DNA of 40,372 bases. It comes from Bdellovibrionia bacterium (lineage in GTDB: Bacteria > Bdellovibrionota > Bdellovibrionia > Bdellovibrionales > JAUICD01). Positions within the stretch are counted from its first letter, which is position 1. Every line of letters starts with the position of its first letter. The notes under the pieces are model-generated. The model saw only the letters and a program-made list of their open reading frames with translations, ran no database searches and was not told the DNA's origin. Shown piece by piece: positions 27,369-34,972 of the stretch. The translations under genes were made by a program, and so were the position numbers. The stretch is from NCBI GenBank assembly GCA_030427965.1, contig JAUICD010000030.1, forward strand, positions 1 through 40,372, given 5' to 3'.

Positions 27369-28187
27369 CTAAGATTCTCCTTTTGAGTTTTCTTCTTTCA
27401 CTAATGCCTCAATTTTTGATTCTTGCGAACAGATCCTTGGCTCAAGTCGGTATCTTCTAAAGCCATCTGCTCTTAACTTTCGACAAGATCTCAAGTAGGC
27501 CTCACCAGCAGATTTAGAACTTCGCCCTTGAGCTTTGCTAACCTCTGCATTCCAAAGCCAACCTTCAGGACAAGATGGGTCCAGTGCAACAATTTTGTCA
27601 ATTTCAGCTCTTCCTTTCTCAAGCTGCCCTCGAAACAACAAAGACTGTACATAAAGAATGTCTTTAAGAAGTTTTGTTTCTTTTTTCTGAAAAACCGCCT
27701 CTTTCAATAACAACTCAAACTCATCAAATTCACCCAAACAAACCAACGACTGAAGTCTTAAAAGCTTCGCCTCTTCACTATAGGGCTGGATTGTTATGGC
27801 TTCGATCGCAAGCTTGTCTGATTGTCCACAAGCACCAACCTTGAGTTTGGCTCTTCCCAAGCTCAATAAGACGGTCAAGTTGAGTGGTTCAATTTTATGA
27901 GCTTCACTGAGCCTTTTTGTCGCAAGCTCAATATCAGTGTAAAACTTAGAATCTGCTGACTGATAAAGTCTTTGTGCAGATTCTTTGATAAACATCTTGG
28001 TCACACGGTCTAAAAAATTTATCGCTTGGCTGCGTTTTTTTCCCTTAACGATCACAATGTGCGCTTTAAGCTGATCAATTGCCAACCCACGATTTCCCTC
28101 GAGGACAGATTTTCTAGCTTCTTCTATAGCCGAGCTTGCAAATATTAAATTGGGCACAAAAAGCAAAAAGGCAATCAGAAATTTCAT
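27369..28187 (-). CDS. Exported TPR-repeat protein
   Basis: The 272-residue product has a signal peptide (~1-17, cleaved near IFAS) and then a helical repeat region of TPR type, e.g. LLSLGRAKLKVG and CPEGWLWNAEVSKAQGRSSK. It has several cysteines, which could form disulfides in the periplasm. No specific family is recognised. It lies 39 bases after ftsK and directly before the LptM-like gene, suggesting an envelope function. Confidence 0.75.
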   Translation of the reverse strand: MKFLIAFLLFVPNLIFASSAIEEARKSVLEGNRGLAIDQLKAHIVIVKGKKRSQAINFLDRVTKMFIKESAQRLYQSADSKFYTDIELATKRLSEAHKIEPLNLTVLLSLGRAKLKVGACGQSDKLAIEAITIQPYSEEAKLLRLQSLVCLGEFDEFELLLKEAVFQKKETKLLKDILYVQSLLFRGQLEKGRAEIDKIVALDPSCPEGWLWNAEVSKAQGRSSKSAGEAYLRSCRKLRADGFRRYRLEPRICSQESKIEALVKEENSKGES

Positions 28188-28226
28188 GCTGGGAAGTCTA
28201 TGCTGTTTTAGATGGATTGTCCAATA

Positions 28227-30503
28227 TCAGAGACGGCCCACAAGCACCTGACGAGGCTTACTTCCTTGTGCAGGGCCCACAACACCCTCTTGCTCAAAAA
28301 TCTCGATCATACGAGCTGCTCGAGGATATCCAAGACGAAACTTTCTTTGAAGAAGTGAAGCACTGACTTCTTTTTGAGTTGAAACATATTCAAGTATTTC
28401 ATCATATCGCTCGTCATACTCTTCTGAAGAGTCTGTTAACCCACCAGAGAGATCAAAACCGCCTCCAGTCCCTTCAAGCATCTTCATGGCAAGAGGATCA
28501 AAGTCTGCTTCATCTTGTTCTGACCAAAATGATGTGATTCTAGTAATTTCATCTTCTGGGGCCCAGGGCCCATGATGACGCTCTGGTTTAGAAACTCCTG
28601 GTGCAAGGAAAAGCATATCCCCTCTTGCAAGAAGTCGTTCAGCACCTGATTCATCCAAAATAATCCGTGAGTCCATTTTACTGGCAACCTTGAAACTGAT
28701 TCGCCCTGGAATATTTGTTTTAATCAGGCCTGTGACAACATCTTTTCTTGGACTCTGCATTGCTAAGATCAAATGAATCCCGCATGCGCGCGCCATCTGT
28801 GCAAGACGTACAACTGTTTGCTCCACATTGGATTTATCAACAGCCATAAGATCACCAAACTCCTCCACAACAATGACGATGTAAGGAATATGTTCATAGT
28901 AGTAGGATTCATTTGGCTTTCCTTCTTCTTCAAATCCCGCATTGACTTGAAGGTGTTCTTCGATCTCTTTTTTACTAAACTCCGAAACAATTTCGTTAAA
29001 GCCTTCTATATTTCGAGCACCAAACCGAGACATCGAACGATATCTCTTTTCCATTTCTTTAATCGCCCACTTAAGTGCAGACACAGCCTTTTTGGGTTCT
29101 TTAATTGGTGGCATAATAAGGTGCGGAACTTTATGAAAAACAGCCAAATCGACCTGCTTTGGATCAATCAAAATCAGCTTCATCGATTTTGGAGAGTGTT
29201 TGAAAAGAAGCCCCGTCAAAGCCCCTACAACAAAAACAGACTTACCAGAGCCCGTTGTTCCAGCAACCAACAAGTGAGGCATGCGCCTCAAGTCTACAAC
29301 CTTAGGAAGTCCATCGGCTTGTTTACCCAATGTCAGAGGAAGCTGTTTTTCTTCATCCCAAAAAGATTCATCTTCTAAATTTTCACGTAGATAAACTGTG
29401 TCTCGGTTGGGATTTGATGTCTCTATCCCCACAACATCTCTTCCTGGAAGTGGAGCAATGATCCGTACAGACTCCGCACTCATTGCAAGAGACAAGTCAT
29501 CGGCAAGATCTGTGATTTTACTAATTTTAACATCTGCATTGGGTTTAAACTCATACATTGTAACAGCAGGCCCTGGTTTTACGGAAACCACTTTTCCTTT
29601 AACCGAAAACTGATGGAGCTTATCCTCAAGAACTCGAATATTTGCCTTGATTGTCTTGTCATCAATTTTGATACGTCTTTCAGGAGTGTCTTCTAAAAGA
29701 TCAAGCTTTGGCATTTCCCAGTTTGCCACTCGTGTTCTTTTAATAAGTCTTTTTTTCTTTTTTCTTTTAAAACTCAATCGATCAATCAGACTTTGCTGAA
29801 AGTCCGTGGCTTCACCCTCTTCCAGCTCTTCGCTTTCATCAACATAAAATTTGGCCTCAATATCTGAATTTGGCTTTGGAAGATGATTCATAATAGGAAC
29901 AGGTTTTTTGGATTTTTTATCTTCAATATAGTCAAGCAGACGATAGTAAGTTCTTTTGAGTAACTCATACAAAATAAGAGCCCCCTTACCCACATCTGTA
30001 ATTCTTCTTTCTGTATAAAAAACAACAAAGACAATTGTGACACTCCAGAGAATAATTGCCACACCCACTGGTTTAAATATTGTAATCAATCCATGGGATA
30101 TGATTTGTCCTAAAACCCCACCAACCAAAATCTCACCTGCATAGATCCGAATTTCTGAAAAATAGAGACTTGAAAGGCTTGAAAGCACAATAATCAGAAC
30201 GCTTGCTAAAAAAACCCTTGTCTTATCCCAAGGCCGTTCGAAACCTCGAAAAGCAAAATAGGCCGCTCGAAAGCAGATTAGAGGAAAAATCCAAGCCATG
30301 GCTCCAAAGCCCTGGAGGAGGATATCTGCTAGAAAGCTCCCCGCTATTCCACACACATTTCGCACAAGGCCTGTTGTCTGAAAGGAGTTGATAGAAGGAT
30401 CAAGGCTTGAGTAACTCCAAAGCGATAGGCTTAAGAACAGGCCTACGCCAGCCCAAAGAATTCCGTATATGTCTTGCTTAAATCTCTTGAAAATTCCACT
30501 CAC
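28227..30503 (-). CDS. ftsK: DNA translocase FtsK
   Basis: FtsK pumps chromosome ends through the closing septum. I place the start at GTG 30503, giving 758 residues, because about ten residues then precede the first membrane helix, as in the family. The frame is open up to 30599 without a better start. Several N-terminal transmembrane helices (~15-150) are followed by a short acidic/basic linker, the alpha-beta motor with Walker A AGTTGSGKS and Walker B IVIVVEEFGDLM, and a C-terminal winged-helix gamma domain (LLQRKFRLGYPRAARMIEIF) that reads KOPS. The linker is short compared with the ~1300-residue E. coli protein. The Walker B carries EE where DE is usual. Confidence 0.95.
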   Translation of the reverse strand: MSGIFKRFKQDIYGILWAGVGLFLSLSLWSYSSLDPSINSFQTTGLVRNVCGIAGSFLADILLQGFGAMAWIFPLICFRAAYFAFRGFERPWDKTRVFLASVLIIVLSSLSSLYFSEIRIYAGEILVGGVLGQIISHGLITIFKPVGVAIILWSVTIVFVVFYTERRITDVGKGALILYELLKRTYYRLLDYIEDKKSKKPVPIMNHLPKPNSDIEAKFYVDESEELEEGEATDFQQSLIDRLSFKRKKKKRLIKRTRVANWEMPKLDLLEDTPERRIKIDDKTIKANIRVLEDKLHQFSVKGKVVSVKPGPAVTMYEFKPNADVKISKITDLADDLSLAMSAESVRIIAPLPGRDVVGIETSNPNRDTVYLRENLEDESFWDEEKQLPLTLGKQADGLPKVVDLRRMPHLLVAGTTGSGKSVFVVGALTGLLFKHSPKSMKLILIDPKQVDLAVFHKVPHLIMPPIKEPKKAVSALKWAIKEMEKRYRSMSRFGARNIEGFNEIVSEFSKKEIEEHLQVNAGFEEEGKPNESYYYEHIPYIVIVVEEFGDLMAVDKSNVEQTVVRLAQMARACGIHLILAMQSPRKDVVTGLIKTNIPGRISFKVASKMDSRIILDESGAERLLARGDMLFLAPGVSKPERHHGPWAPEDEITRITSFWSEQDEADFDPLAMKMLEGTGGGFDLSGGLTDSSEEYDERYDEILEYVSTQKEVSASLLQRKFRLGYPRAARMIEIFEQEGVVGPAQGSKPRQVLVGRL

Positions 30504-30527
30504 AATAAAAAGTGTACGCGAGTCTAT

Positions 30528-30556
30528 TTGACTTTGGAAGTGTTGCTTCGTAGGTT
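30528..30556 (+). promoter_or_regulatory. Candidate promoter for queE-fis
   Basis: TTGACT (30528-30533, 5/6) is followed after 17 bases by TAGGTT (30551-30556, 3/6). It points away from ftsK. For ftsK itself a TACACT (30511-30516, minus strand, 4/6) lies 7 bases before the GTG start, which would make that transcript nearly leaderless; no good -35 accompanies it. Confidence 0.35.
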
Positions 30557-30623
30557 GTCGCCCTAGGTTGTGCCCACTCTTACAAAGACCCTCCACCAAA
30601 ACCTAGTTTCAAGGCTAAAGTCG

Positions 30624-31262
30624 ATGATTAAGGTAAATGAAGTTTTTTTCAGCATTCAGGGGGAGTCTACACGAGCAGGAATGCCAACCGTGTTTGTCCG
30701 CACGTCTGGATGCCCTCATCGATGTACCTATTGTGACACAGAGTATGCCTTTTACCATGGTGAAAAATATGACACCTCTCAAGTCATTAAAAAAGTCGAC
30801 TCCTTTGACACAAATTTTGTCTGTATCACCGGAGGTGAGCCACTTGTGCAAAAAGATGTCTTCGAGTTGATGACAAAACTTTGTGATTTAGGAAAGGAAG
30901 TTTCGCTTGAAACAAGCGGCTCAATTTCATGTCAAGAGGTAGACTCACGAGTCAAAAAAGTCCTTGATGTGAAGACTCCATCAAGCGGTGCTGCAGAGTC
31001 TTTCCTACTCAAAAACTTAAATTACCTGAACCCAAATGATGAAATTAAGTTCGTAATTTGTGATGAAAGTGATTTTATTTGGGCCTCAGAATTTATTTCT
31101 TCTCACAGAGTTTTTGAGAAATGCGTCGTACTTATGAGCCCATCGCATGGCAGGGTTAGCGCGCAGTGGCTGGCCGAAAAAATTCTATCAGAAAATCCAA
31201 AAGTTCGGTTGCAAATGCAAATGCATAAGTATATCTGGACAGAACAAGAAAACGGTTTCTAA
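30624..31262 (+). CDS. queE: 7-carboxy-7-deazaguanine synthase
   Basis: QueE is the radical-SAM enzyme that contracts the pterin ring to the 7-deazaguanine core of queuosine. The ATG at 30624 (AAGG upstream) gives 212 residues starting MIKVNEVFFSIQGESTRAGM, the family start. The iron-sulfur cluster cysteines are Cys30, Cys34 and Cys37 (CPHRCTYCDTEYAF, CX3CX2C), with the ITGGEPL motif and DVKTPSSG also present. It diverges from ftsK. queC, queD and queF are not in the window. Confidence 0.93.
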   Translation: MIKVNEVFFSIQGESTRAGMPTVFVRTSGCPHRCTYCDTEYAFYHGEKYDTSQVIKKVDSFDTNFVCITGGEPLVQKDVFELMTKLCDLGKEVSLETSGSISCQEVDSRVKKVLDVKTPSSGAAESFLLKNLNYLNPNDEIKFVICDESDFIWASEFISSHRVFEKCVVLMSPSHGRVSAQWLAEKILSENPKVRLQMQMHKYIWTEQENGF

Positions 31263-31289
31263 TCTCACATAGCCTAAGGATTTGCACGA

Positions 31290-31589
31290 ATGGAAAATGG
31301 TTTGAATCATCCAGATAGTCTCTTGGTTGCAAACCTACAATCTATCAGTCTTGAAAAGTTGGTTCGACGGAAACTCGAAGTTTTATTTCAACAAAAAGAA
31401 GAGGCAGACGTTGAACTCAATCGCCTGCATGAAATTGTTTTGGAACAAGTTGAAAAGCCTTTGATTGAATTGAGCTTAAGAGCTCATCGAGGCAACCAAG
31501 TCAAAACCGCACAAATGCTTGGGATCAACAGAAACACCCTGAAAAAGAAAATTGATTTGTACAAAATAAAATTAAAAGGATTAAGGTAA
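31290..31589 (+). CDS. fis: Fis-type nucleoid/DNA-binding protein
   Basis: The 99-residue product matches Fis in length and layout: a variable N-terminus, two dimerisation helices (VELNRLHEIVLEQVEKPLIE) and a C-terminal helix-turn-helix (RGNQVKTAQMLGINRNTLKK) nearly the same as the E. coli [20 protein letters not shown] segment. It is a stand-alone protein, not the tail of an NtrC-type regulator. Fis bends DNA and controls rRNA and other promoters in gammaproteobacteria; its role here is inferred. It lies 27 bases after queE, with AAGGA about 10 bases before the ATG. Confidence 0.85.
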   Translation: MENGLNHPDSLLVANLQSISLEKLVRRKLEVLFQQKEEADVELNRLHEIVLEQVEKPLIELSLRAHRGNQVKTAQMLGINRNTLKKKIDLYKIKLKGLR

Positions 31590-31657
31590 TACGACATCAG
31601 CGGGACACCTTGCCCCCGACATCTAAAGTTGATGGCCCGCAAATTTTTCAAAAATAA

Positions 31658-31876
31658 CTAAGCTTCAACCGCCGTTTTCACTTCATTTTTCAAAGATTCT
31701 TTTGCTTCAACAATAACGTCTTGAAGGTAGTTGGCTAAAATCTCACGCACATCTTCCATCGTAACTTGAGACTTGTTGAGACCCGCTTTCCTTAAGAGCT
31801 GCTCGAGCTCAAAGGTCACTAGATTCTCAGGTAAACCTGTGTTTTCACTTAATTTTTTCAGTAGGTCACTATCCAT
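31658..31876 (-). CDS. Small conserved-looking acidic protein, function unknown
   Basis: From ATG 31876, preceded by GGGGGGTAG, the product has 72 residues (MDSDLLKKLSENTGLP onward). It is predicted entirely helical, acidic, without signal peptide or membrane segment. The pattern LVTFELEQLLRKAGL followed by MEDVREILANYLQDVI suggests a two-helix or HTH-like bundle. No family is recognised. It converges on fis and has a long upstream leader (see 31934-32113). Confidence 0.7.
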   Translation of the reverse strand: MDSDLLKKLSENTGLPENLVTFELEQLLRKAGLNKSQVTMEDVREILANYLQDVIVEAKESLKNEVKTAVEA

Positions 31877-31933
31877 AGCTACCCCCCAATAATTGGACAC
31901 GTCCATTAGACCAAGGGGTTAGTGGGTGGGGAA

Positions 31934-32113
31934 GCCTGAAACATATAAATCTAGACTTTCATAATGAGTGACCCACAAAGTCGCGACTTAGGTTGGGTCA
32001 TAGAATGCGTCCATGTCACCTCCTATTTCAGCCTCGACCTTGAAGCCCTCTAGAACACGCTGGGTAAGTCAGTCCCGCAAACGGGAGCGGGTCTACTTAT
32101 GCAGTTTCTAGGC
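31934..32113 (-). promoter_or_regulatory. Possible structured leader RNA of the small gene
   Basis: Read on the minus strand, distant segments can pair: GCCT-A-GAAAC (32104-32113) with GTTTCAGGC (31934-31942), CATAA (32097-32101) with TTATG (31961-31965), and GACCC (32089-32093) with GGGTC (31971-31975). Inside lies a local TCCCG-TTTG-CGGGA hairpin. The same GGGTC segment can instead pair locally with TGACCC at 31994-31999, enclosing the 12-bp palindrome AAGTCGCGACTT. Two mutually exclusive folds are therefore possible. It matches no riboswitch, 6S or tmRNA signature I know. Pairing is by eye; no folding was computed. Confidence 0.35.
31988..32014 (-). CDS. Possible 8-codon upstream ORF (leader peptide)
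   Basis: AGGAGGTGA, a nine-base perfect complement of the usual 16S rRNA 3' end, stands directly before ATG GAC GCA TTC TAT GAC CCA ACC TAA (peptide MDAFYDPT). This is the strongest Shine-Dalgarno I noted in the window, attached to a minimal ORF 112 bases upstream of the 72-residue gene. The codons do not reveal an amino acid sensor. An overlapping ORF of 16 codons starts at 32001. Confidence 0.4.
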   Translation of the reverse strand: MDAFYDPT

Positions 32114-32126
32114 TAAGTATGAATAT

Positions 32127-32957
32127 TCAGTAAAGTGCCACTTGAACTGTGGCAACCTCTTTGCCCTCTGAGTCTTCAGCATGTTCACAAAACTCAAAAA
32201 GAACCTCTTGTAGTCTCCGGCTAATCTCTTGCTTCTTTCCTACACAAATTGAGAAAACAGAATTGAAAAACAGACTCTCTTTTGAGTCAAAACTGTTTGT
32301 CGCCTGTCTCTGTGTCATGCGAAGAGATTCGATAAAAAAGGCCTTAAAAAAATCATCAGAGCCTAAGTCTGAAAAATTTGTAAAGTTGGGGTCTGAATAG
32401 AATTTTTTTGTTTTGGTACATAGTCGCACCATTTTTTTTTCAGTCAATTGCCTGAGAGCTAACTTACACTCACTCATAGATACACCGGAGCGACCAGCAA
32501 TTTCTTTGAGGCTTGCCCCACCCCCTAAAGAAGCTAGAATGTAAGGCCAGTGTAAAGAAACATTCACTGGGAACACATTTTCTTCTTTTGCTCGGCCCCT
32601 AAGGATACGTTTTATTTTGTCCTTTGAGGATATCAGTTTTTTTTGTGACTCCTTTGATGGCTTTTTTTCTATGTTTGCAAATAATGTCAGTAACTCTTCA
32701 AGGCTCTTTGGTAAATCTAAAGCTTTTGAAATCTTAATAATGCCAGCAAAAGACACCGATCTTTCCCCCACAAAGATCGCACGCACATAGCTTCTAGAAG
32801 AAAACCCTGCTCTTCTTGCTAAAAAAGCATAATTGAACGATGGGTGATATTTTTTAAATATAGGAATCGACTGCATAAAGAACTCTCTTAGGCGCTCTGT
32901 TGAAAGCGCAAGTTCAAATAATTCACTGTCTCGACTCTTCCTCAGTTGACGATTCAA
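32127..32957 (-). CDS. TIGR02147-family regulator
   Basis: The 276-residue protein fits the TIGR02147 (DUF4423) family, abundant in Bdellovibrio-like bacteria and Fibrobacteres. The N-terminal part (~20-90) is lambda-repressor-like: YHPSFNYAFLARRAGFSSRS and VGERSVSFAGIIKISKALDL. The C-terminal half contains a winged-helix-like segment (LKEIAGRSGVSMSECKLALR), then YSDPNF and the ESLRMTQRQA helix. It presumably binds DNA. The start is TTG at 32957, overlapping the stop of the exported-protein gene by 4 bases (TTGA), so the two are translationally coupled. The target genes are unknown; the coupled partner is the obvious candidate. Confidence 0.8.
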   Translation of the reverse strand: MNRQLRKSRDSELFELALSTERLREFFMQSIPIFKKYHPSFNYAFLARRAGFSSRSYVRAIFVGERSVSFAGIIKISKALDLPKSLEELLTLFANIEKKPSKESQKKLISSKDKIKRILRGRAKEENVFPVNVSLHWPYILASLGGGASLKEIAGRSGVSMSECKLALRQLTEKKMVRLCTKTKKFYSDPNFTNFSDLGSDDFFKAFFIESLRMTQRQATNSFDSKESLFFNSVFSICVGKKQEISRRLQEVLFEFCEHAEDSEGKEVATVQVALY

Positions 32958-33460
32958 TCCTGAGTCCCGCCTGACATTCCAGGAACTGGGATGATCCTCA
33001 GTTTTTTTATAATGTTTATTGAAAAAAGCTCAATTGTCCCTAAGTTACCGCTGGGATAAATAATGGCGAAAAAATGAACCTCAACTTGATAGAGGGGCAT
33101 CTCTGAACATTCATCCTCTACAACAAAGTTCAACCGCAATTTGAATTCTCTAGTGTTTCTTTTATGAAAGAGATCTATTTGCTCAGTTTCTTCACGATCT
33201 TCATTTTTACAATTTTTTTGTGGCTTCATGCCACTTTGTTGCAATGACTCTAACGTCGAATTTAACAAACTGCTTGCTACAGGAAGCTTGAAAAGAGTGT
33301 TGTAAAATGAAGTCTCCAATTTTTGATTTTTGATTGGCACAAACACGCTTTCTTCACCCGGCTGTATCGTATAAAATCGAGAATAGTCTTCCTGAGCATA
33401 TGAGTTTTGTGAGTAAAATAGAAGAAAAAGCACTGATAGAATATTTTTAATTGGATTCAT
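32954..33460 (-). CDS. Exported protein of unknown function, coupled to the TIGR02147 gene
   Basis: The 168-residue product has a signal peptide (~1-22, NSYA-QED) and a domain with two cysteines (KNCKNED, DECSEMP). A beta-rich C-terminal half follows (FKLRLNFVVE, YQVEVHFFAIIYPSGNLGTI). GAGGAGG precedes the ATG at 33460. No family is recognised. Overlap with the regulator gene and the neighbouring second exported gene suggest one functional unit. Confidence 0.7.
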   Translation of the reverse strand: MNPIKNILSVLFLLFYSQNSYAQEDYSRFYTIQPGEESVFVPIKNQKLETSFYNTLFKLPVASSLLNSTLESLQQSGMKPQKNCKNEDREETEQIDLFHKRNTREFKLRLNFVVEDECSEMPLYQVEVHFFAIIYPSGNLGTIELFSINIIKKLRIIPVPGMSGGTQD

Positions 33461-33549
33461 AAAACCTCCTCACCTTTGACGTTCCGACTCAGAACACTCA
33501 TTCCAATTGATCTATTAAATCATATAGGCTTAAGACTCAGTGAAAGTAC

Positions 33550-33600
33550 CACAGCCATACGCCCCATAGGGCGATACCACTGTGTTTTTGAATTTTTTTT
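33550..33600 (+). terminator. Weak hairpin with T tracts
   Basis: CACAG...CTGTG (33550-33554 / 33580-33584) encloses CGCCC-CATA-GGGCG, with an internal loop, and is followed on the plus strand by TTTTTGAATTTTTTTT. No plus-strand gene precedes it, so it may act on antisense transcription or simply be structure in the leader of the minus-strand gene at 33460. Confidence 0.3.
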
Positions 33601-34027
33601 AGTTATGAGGCTTAATTTCTTCCATATAAAAATCGTATGGAAAAATCATGTCGTTGACCACTATGTTTCCAATCCTATCATCCACTAAATGTAGAAGAAT
33701 GCTGTACTCCTTTTTAGATTGATCCGCACAAATTCCGTAATCATTTAAATTATATGGAATCGAGACGGCATAGGTATGAGAGGCCAATCGCACAACAACT
33801 AAATCCGAATCCTTGAGATTTGCACACGCAGGCACCATAAAAAATAGCTCTGGAAACTTACCCTCTATTTGTCCTATTTTTTTATAAGTGATTCGATTTG
33901 GTGTAATTGGTGTGTGATGGGATGGGTTTTCTAAAAACTCACTATTTTGATTTTTTTGATCACCCTCATAAGAGTGGGCAAAGAAAAGTGGGGTCAGTGC
34001 TATAAAAAGAATCGTCAATATTTTCAT
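33599..34027 (-). CDS. Small exported protein, function unknown
   Basis: The 142-residue product has a signal peptide (~1-19, FAHS-YEG). A short Asn/Gln/His-rich linker follows, then a beta-rich domain (PELFFMVPACANLKDSDLVV, HTYAVSIPYNL) with two cysteines that could form a disulfide. GGAGG is placed well before the ATG at 34027. No family is recognised. It lies upstream of the exported-protein/TIGR02147 pair on the same strand, 138 bases away, so it may have a separate or shared transcript. Confidence 0.65.
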   Translation of the reverse strand: MKILTILFIALTPLFFAHSYEGDQKNQNSEFLENPSHHTPITPNRITYKKIGQIEGKFPELFFMVPACANLKDSDLVVVRLASHTYAVSIPYNLNDYGICADQSKKEYSILLHLVDDRIGNIVVNDMIFPYDFYMEEIKPHN

Positions 34028-34110
34028 TTTTCCTCCAGTTTTTGATTTAAAAACTGTTTAAATTAATTCAAACCATGTTTAAAGATCAATCCAGCTACGA
34101 GGCACTTATC

Positions 34111-34128
34111 TGTGCTCTACAGAGCACA
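34111..34128. promoter_or_regulatory. Operator-like 18-bp palindrome
   Basis: TGTGCTCT-AC-AGAGCACA has perfect 8-bp half sites. It is about 85 bases upstream of the minus-strand exported-protein gene, a position that suits a regulator binding site. No T-run follows, so it is not a terminator. Confidence 0.35.
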
Positions 34129-34427
34129 TTTAGTGGATGGGTCTGGAAAATATTCAGATTCTTAGTTTTAGAAGAGACTCAAGAAAGTCGCTTGAAACCA
34201 AGTCTAAGTGATAAAATCCAAACAAGATCAACTTTTATCAGTTGCGAACAAAATGGGTTCTGTAAGTGGTTTTTACGAATTTCTTTAGAAACAACAAATT
34301 ACTTCTCACCAACTTTATAAAAATCAATGGTTTGGCAATAGAGCACCTCTTCTTTTGAGGGACCTACGATTTTCATATTTTCTTCGATCAGATTGAGTAT
34401 TTTTTCTTTGATCGTGTCTCACCCCAA

Positions 34428-34658
34428 GTGGTGAAAAATCAGACAACCAAACACCTATTGGTGGGATTGAAAACCCCTACTATGGAGCCTGTAACCTGCC
34501 TCAAAGTGATGGAAGACACGAACCAGGAACTCGTTGCCTTAGGCCTCAACTCTACTTTCAGTAATGAAGTCACCTCTGATGGGAACAACTTAGCTACAAT
34601 AGAATTTGAAACCGATCATGTCAGCTGCATGAACTACGTAAATCCAATCGAACTCTAA
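34428..34658 (+). CDS. Doubtful small ORF, possibly a gene remnant
   Basis: This 76-codon ORF (GTG start, or ATG at 34482) encodes a strand-rich sequence with two cysteines (PVTCLKVMEDTNQELVALGL, EFETDHVSCMNYV). The frame is open back to a stop near 34357 without a good start or Shine-Dalgarno. A well-formed plus-strand terminator follows 50 bases later, which supports transcription in this direction. It may be the 3' end of a decayed exported-protein gene. Confidence 0.3.
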   Translation: MVKNQTTKHLLVGLKTPTMEPVTCLKVMEDTNQELVALGLNSTFSNEVTSDGNNLATIEFETDHVSCMNYVNPIEL

Positions 34659-34707
34659 ACTCCGTCTCCACAAACGGAGCCAACCCACACAACGTTCACA
34701 CTTTTTA

Positions 34708-34740
34708 GGCCGTACCTCCACAGTACGGCCTTCTTTGATT
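34708..34740 (+). terminator. Intrinsic terminator, plus strand
   Basis: GGCCGTAC (34708-34715), loop CTCCACA, GTACGGCC (34723-34730), then TTCTTTGATTTTTT. A smaller CTCCGT/ACGGAG hairpin precedes it at about 34660. The minus-strand side lacks a T-run. Confidence 0.75.
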
Positions 34741-34972
34741 TTTTGATTTTACGTATTTTTCAAAGCATGATGTTGTTTGAGTTTGATACCACTTAAGAAA
34801 CTTAAAGGCTCTGCTACCGCCCCCTTCCCCAACTCTTAAACAAAGTTCTCTGGTTCTCTAAATAACACGAAACGAGTTCCTGTGGGCGTGTGTGCTCACG
34901 CTAGAGGGAGCGCCGCTCGGCCAGCAGGATGTCTGAGCTTTCGCGCCAAAGTTTTAGAAAAGTCCGTGAACT

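Larger units (their letters stand above)
34028..34972. other. 945-bp stretch with little coding
   Basis: Between the exported-protein gene and dnaB I see an 18-bp palindrome (34111-34128), one doubtful small plus-strand ORF (34428-34658) and a plus-strand terminator (34708-34740). There is also a C-rich then G-rich tract (34815-34935) with a short GCGTG...CACGC hairpin. A minus-strand TTGATC/TAATTT pair near 34050-34080 could be the promoter of the gene at 34027. Low coding content is compatible with a decayed gene or small RNAs. Confidence 0.5.

Noticed and set aside
31934..32113. 6S RNA, tmRNA or c-di-GMP riboswitch in the leader of the small gene
   Set aside because: The ~180-nt closing helix recalls 6S RNA, but no central bubble pattern, tag ORF, CCA end or GEMM core could be matched.
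34075..34320. 81-codon plus-strand ORF
   Set aside because: No Shine-Dalgarno, an operator-like palindrome lies inside it, and the protein looks unlike a folded or exported domain.
34860..34940. tRNA-like segment (GGCCGAGCGGC on the minus strand)
   Set aside because: It resembles a D-arm only; no acceptor stem, anticodon arm or T-loop could be assembled.
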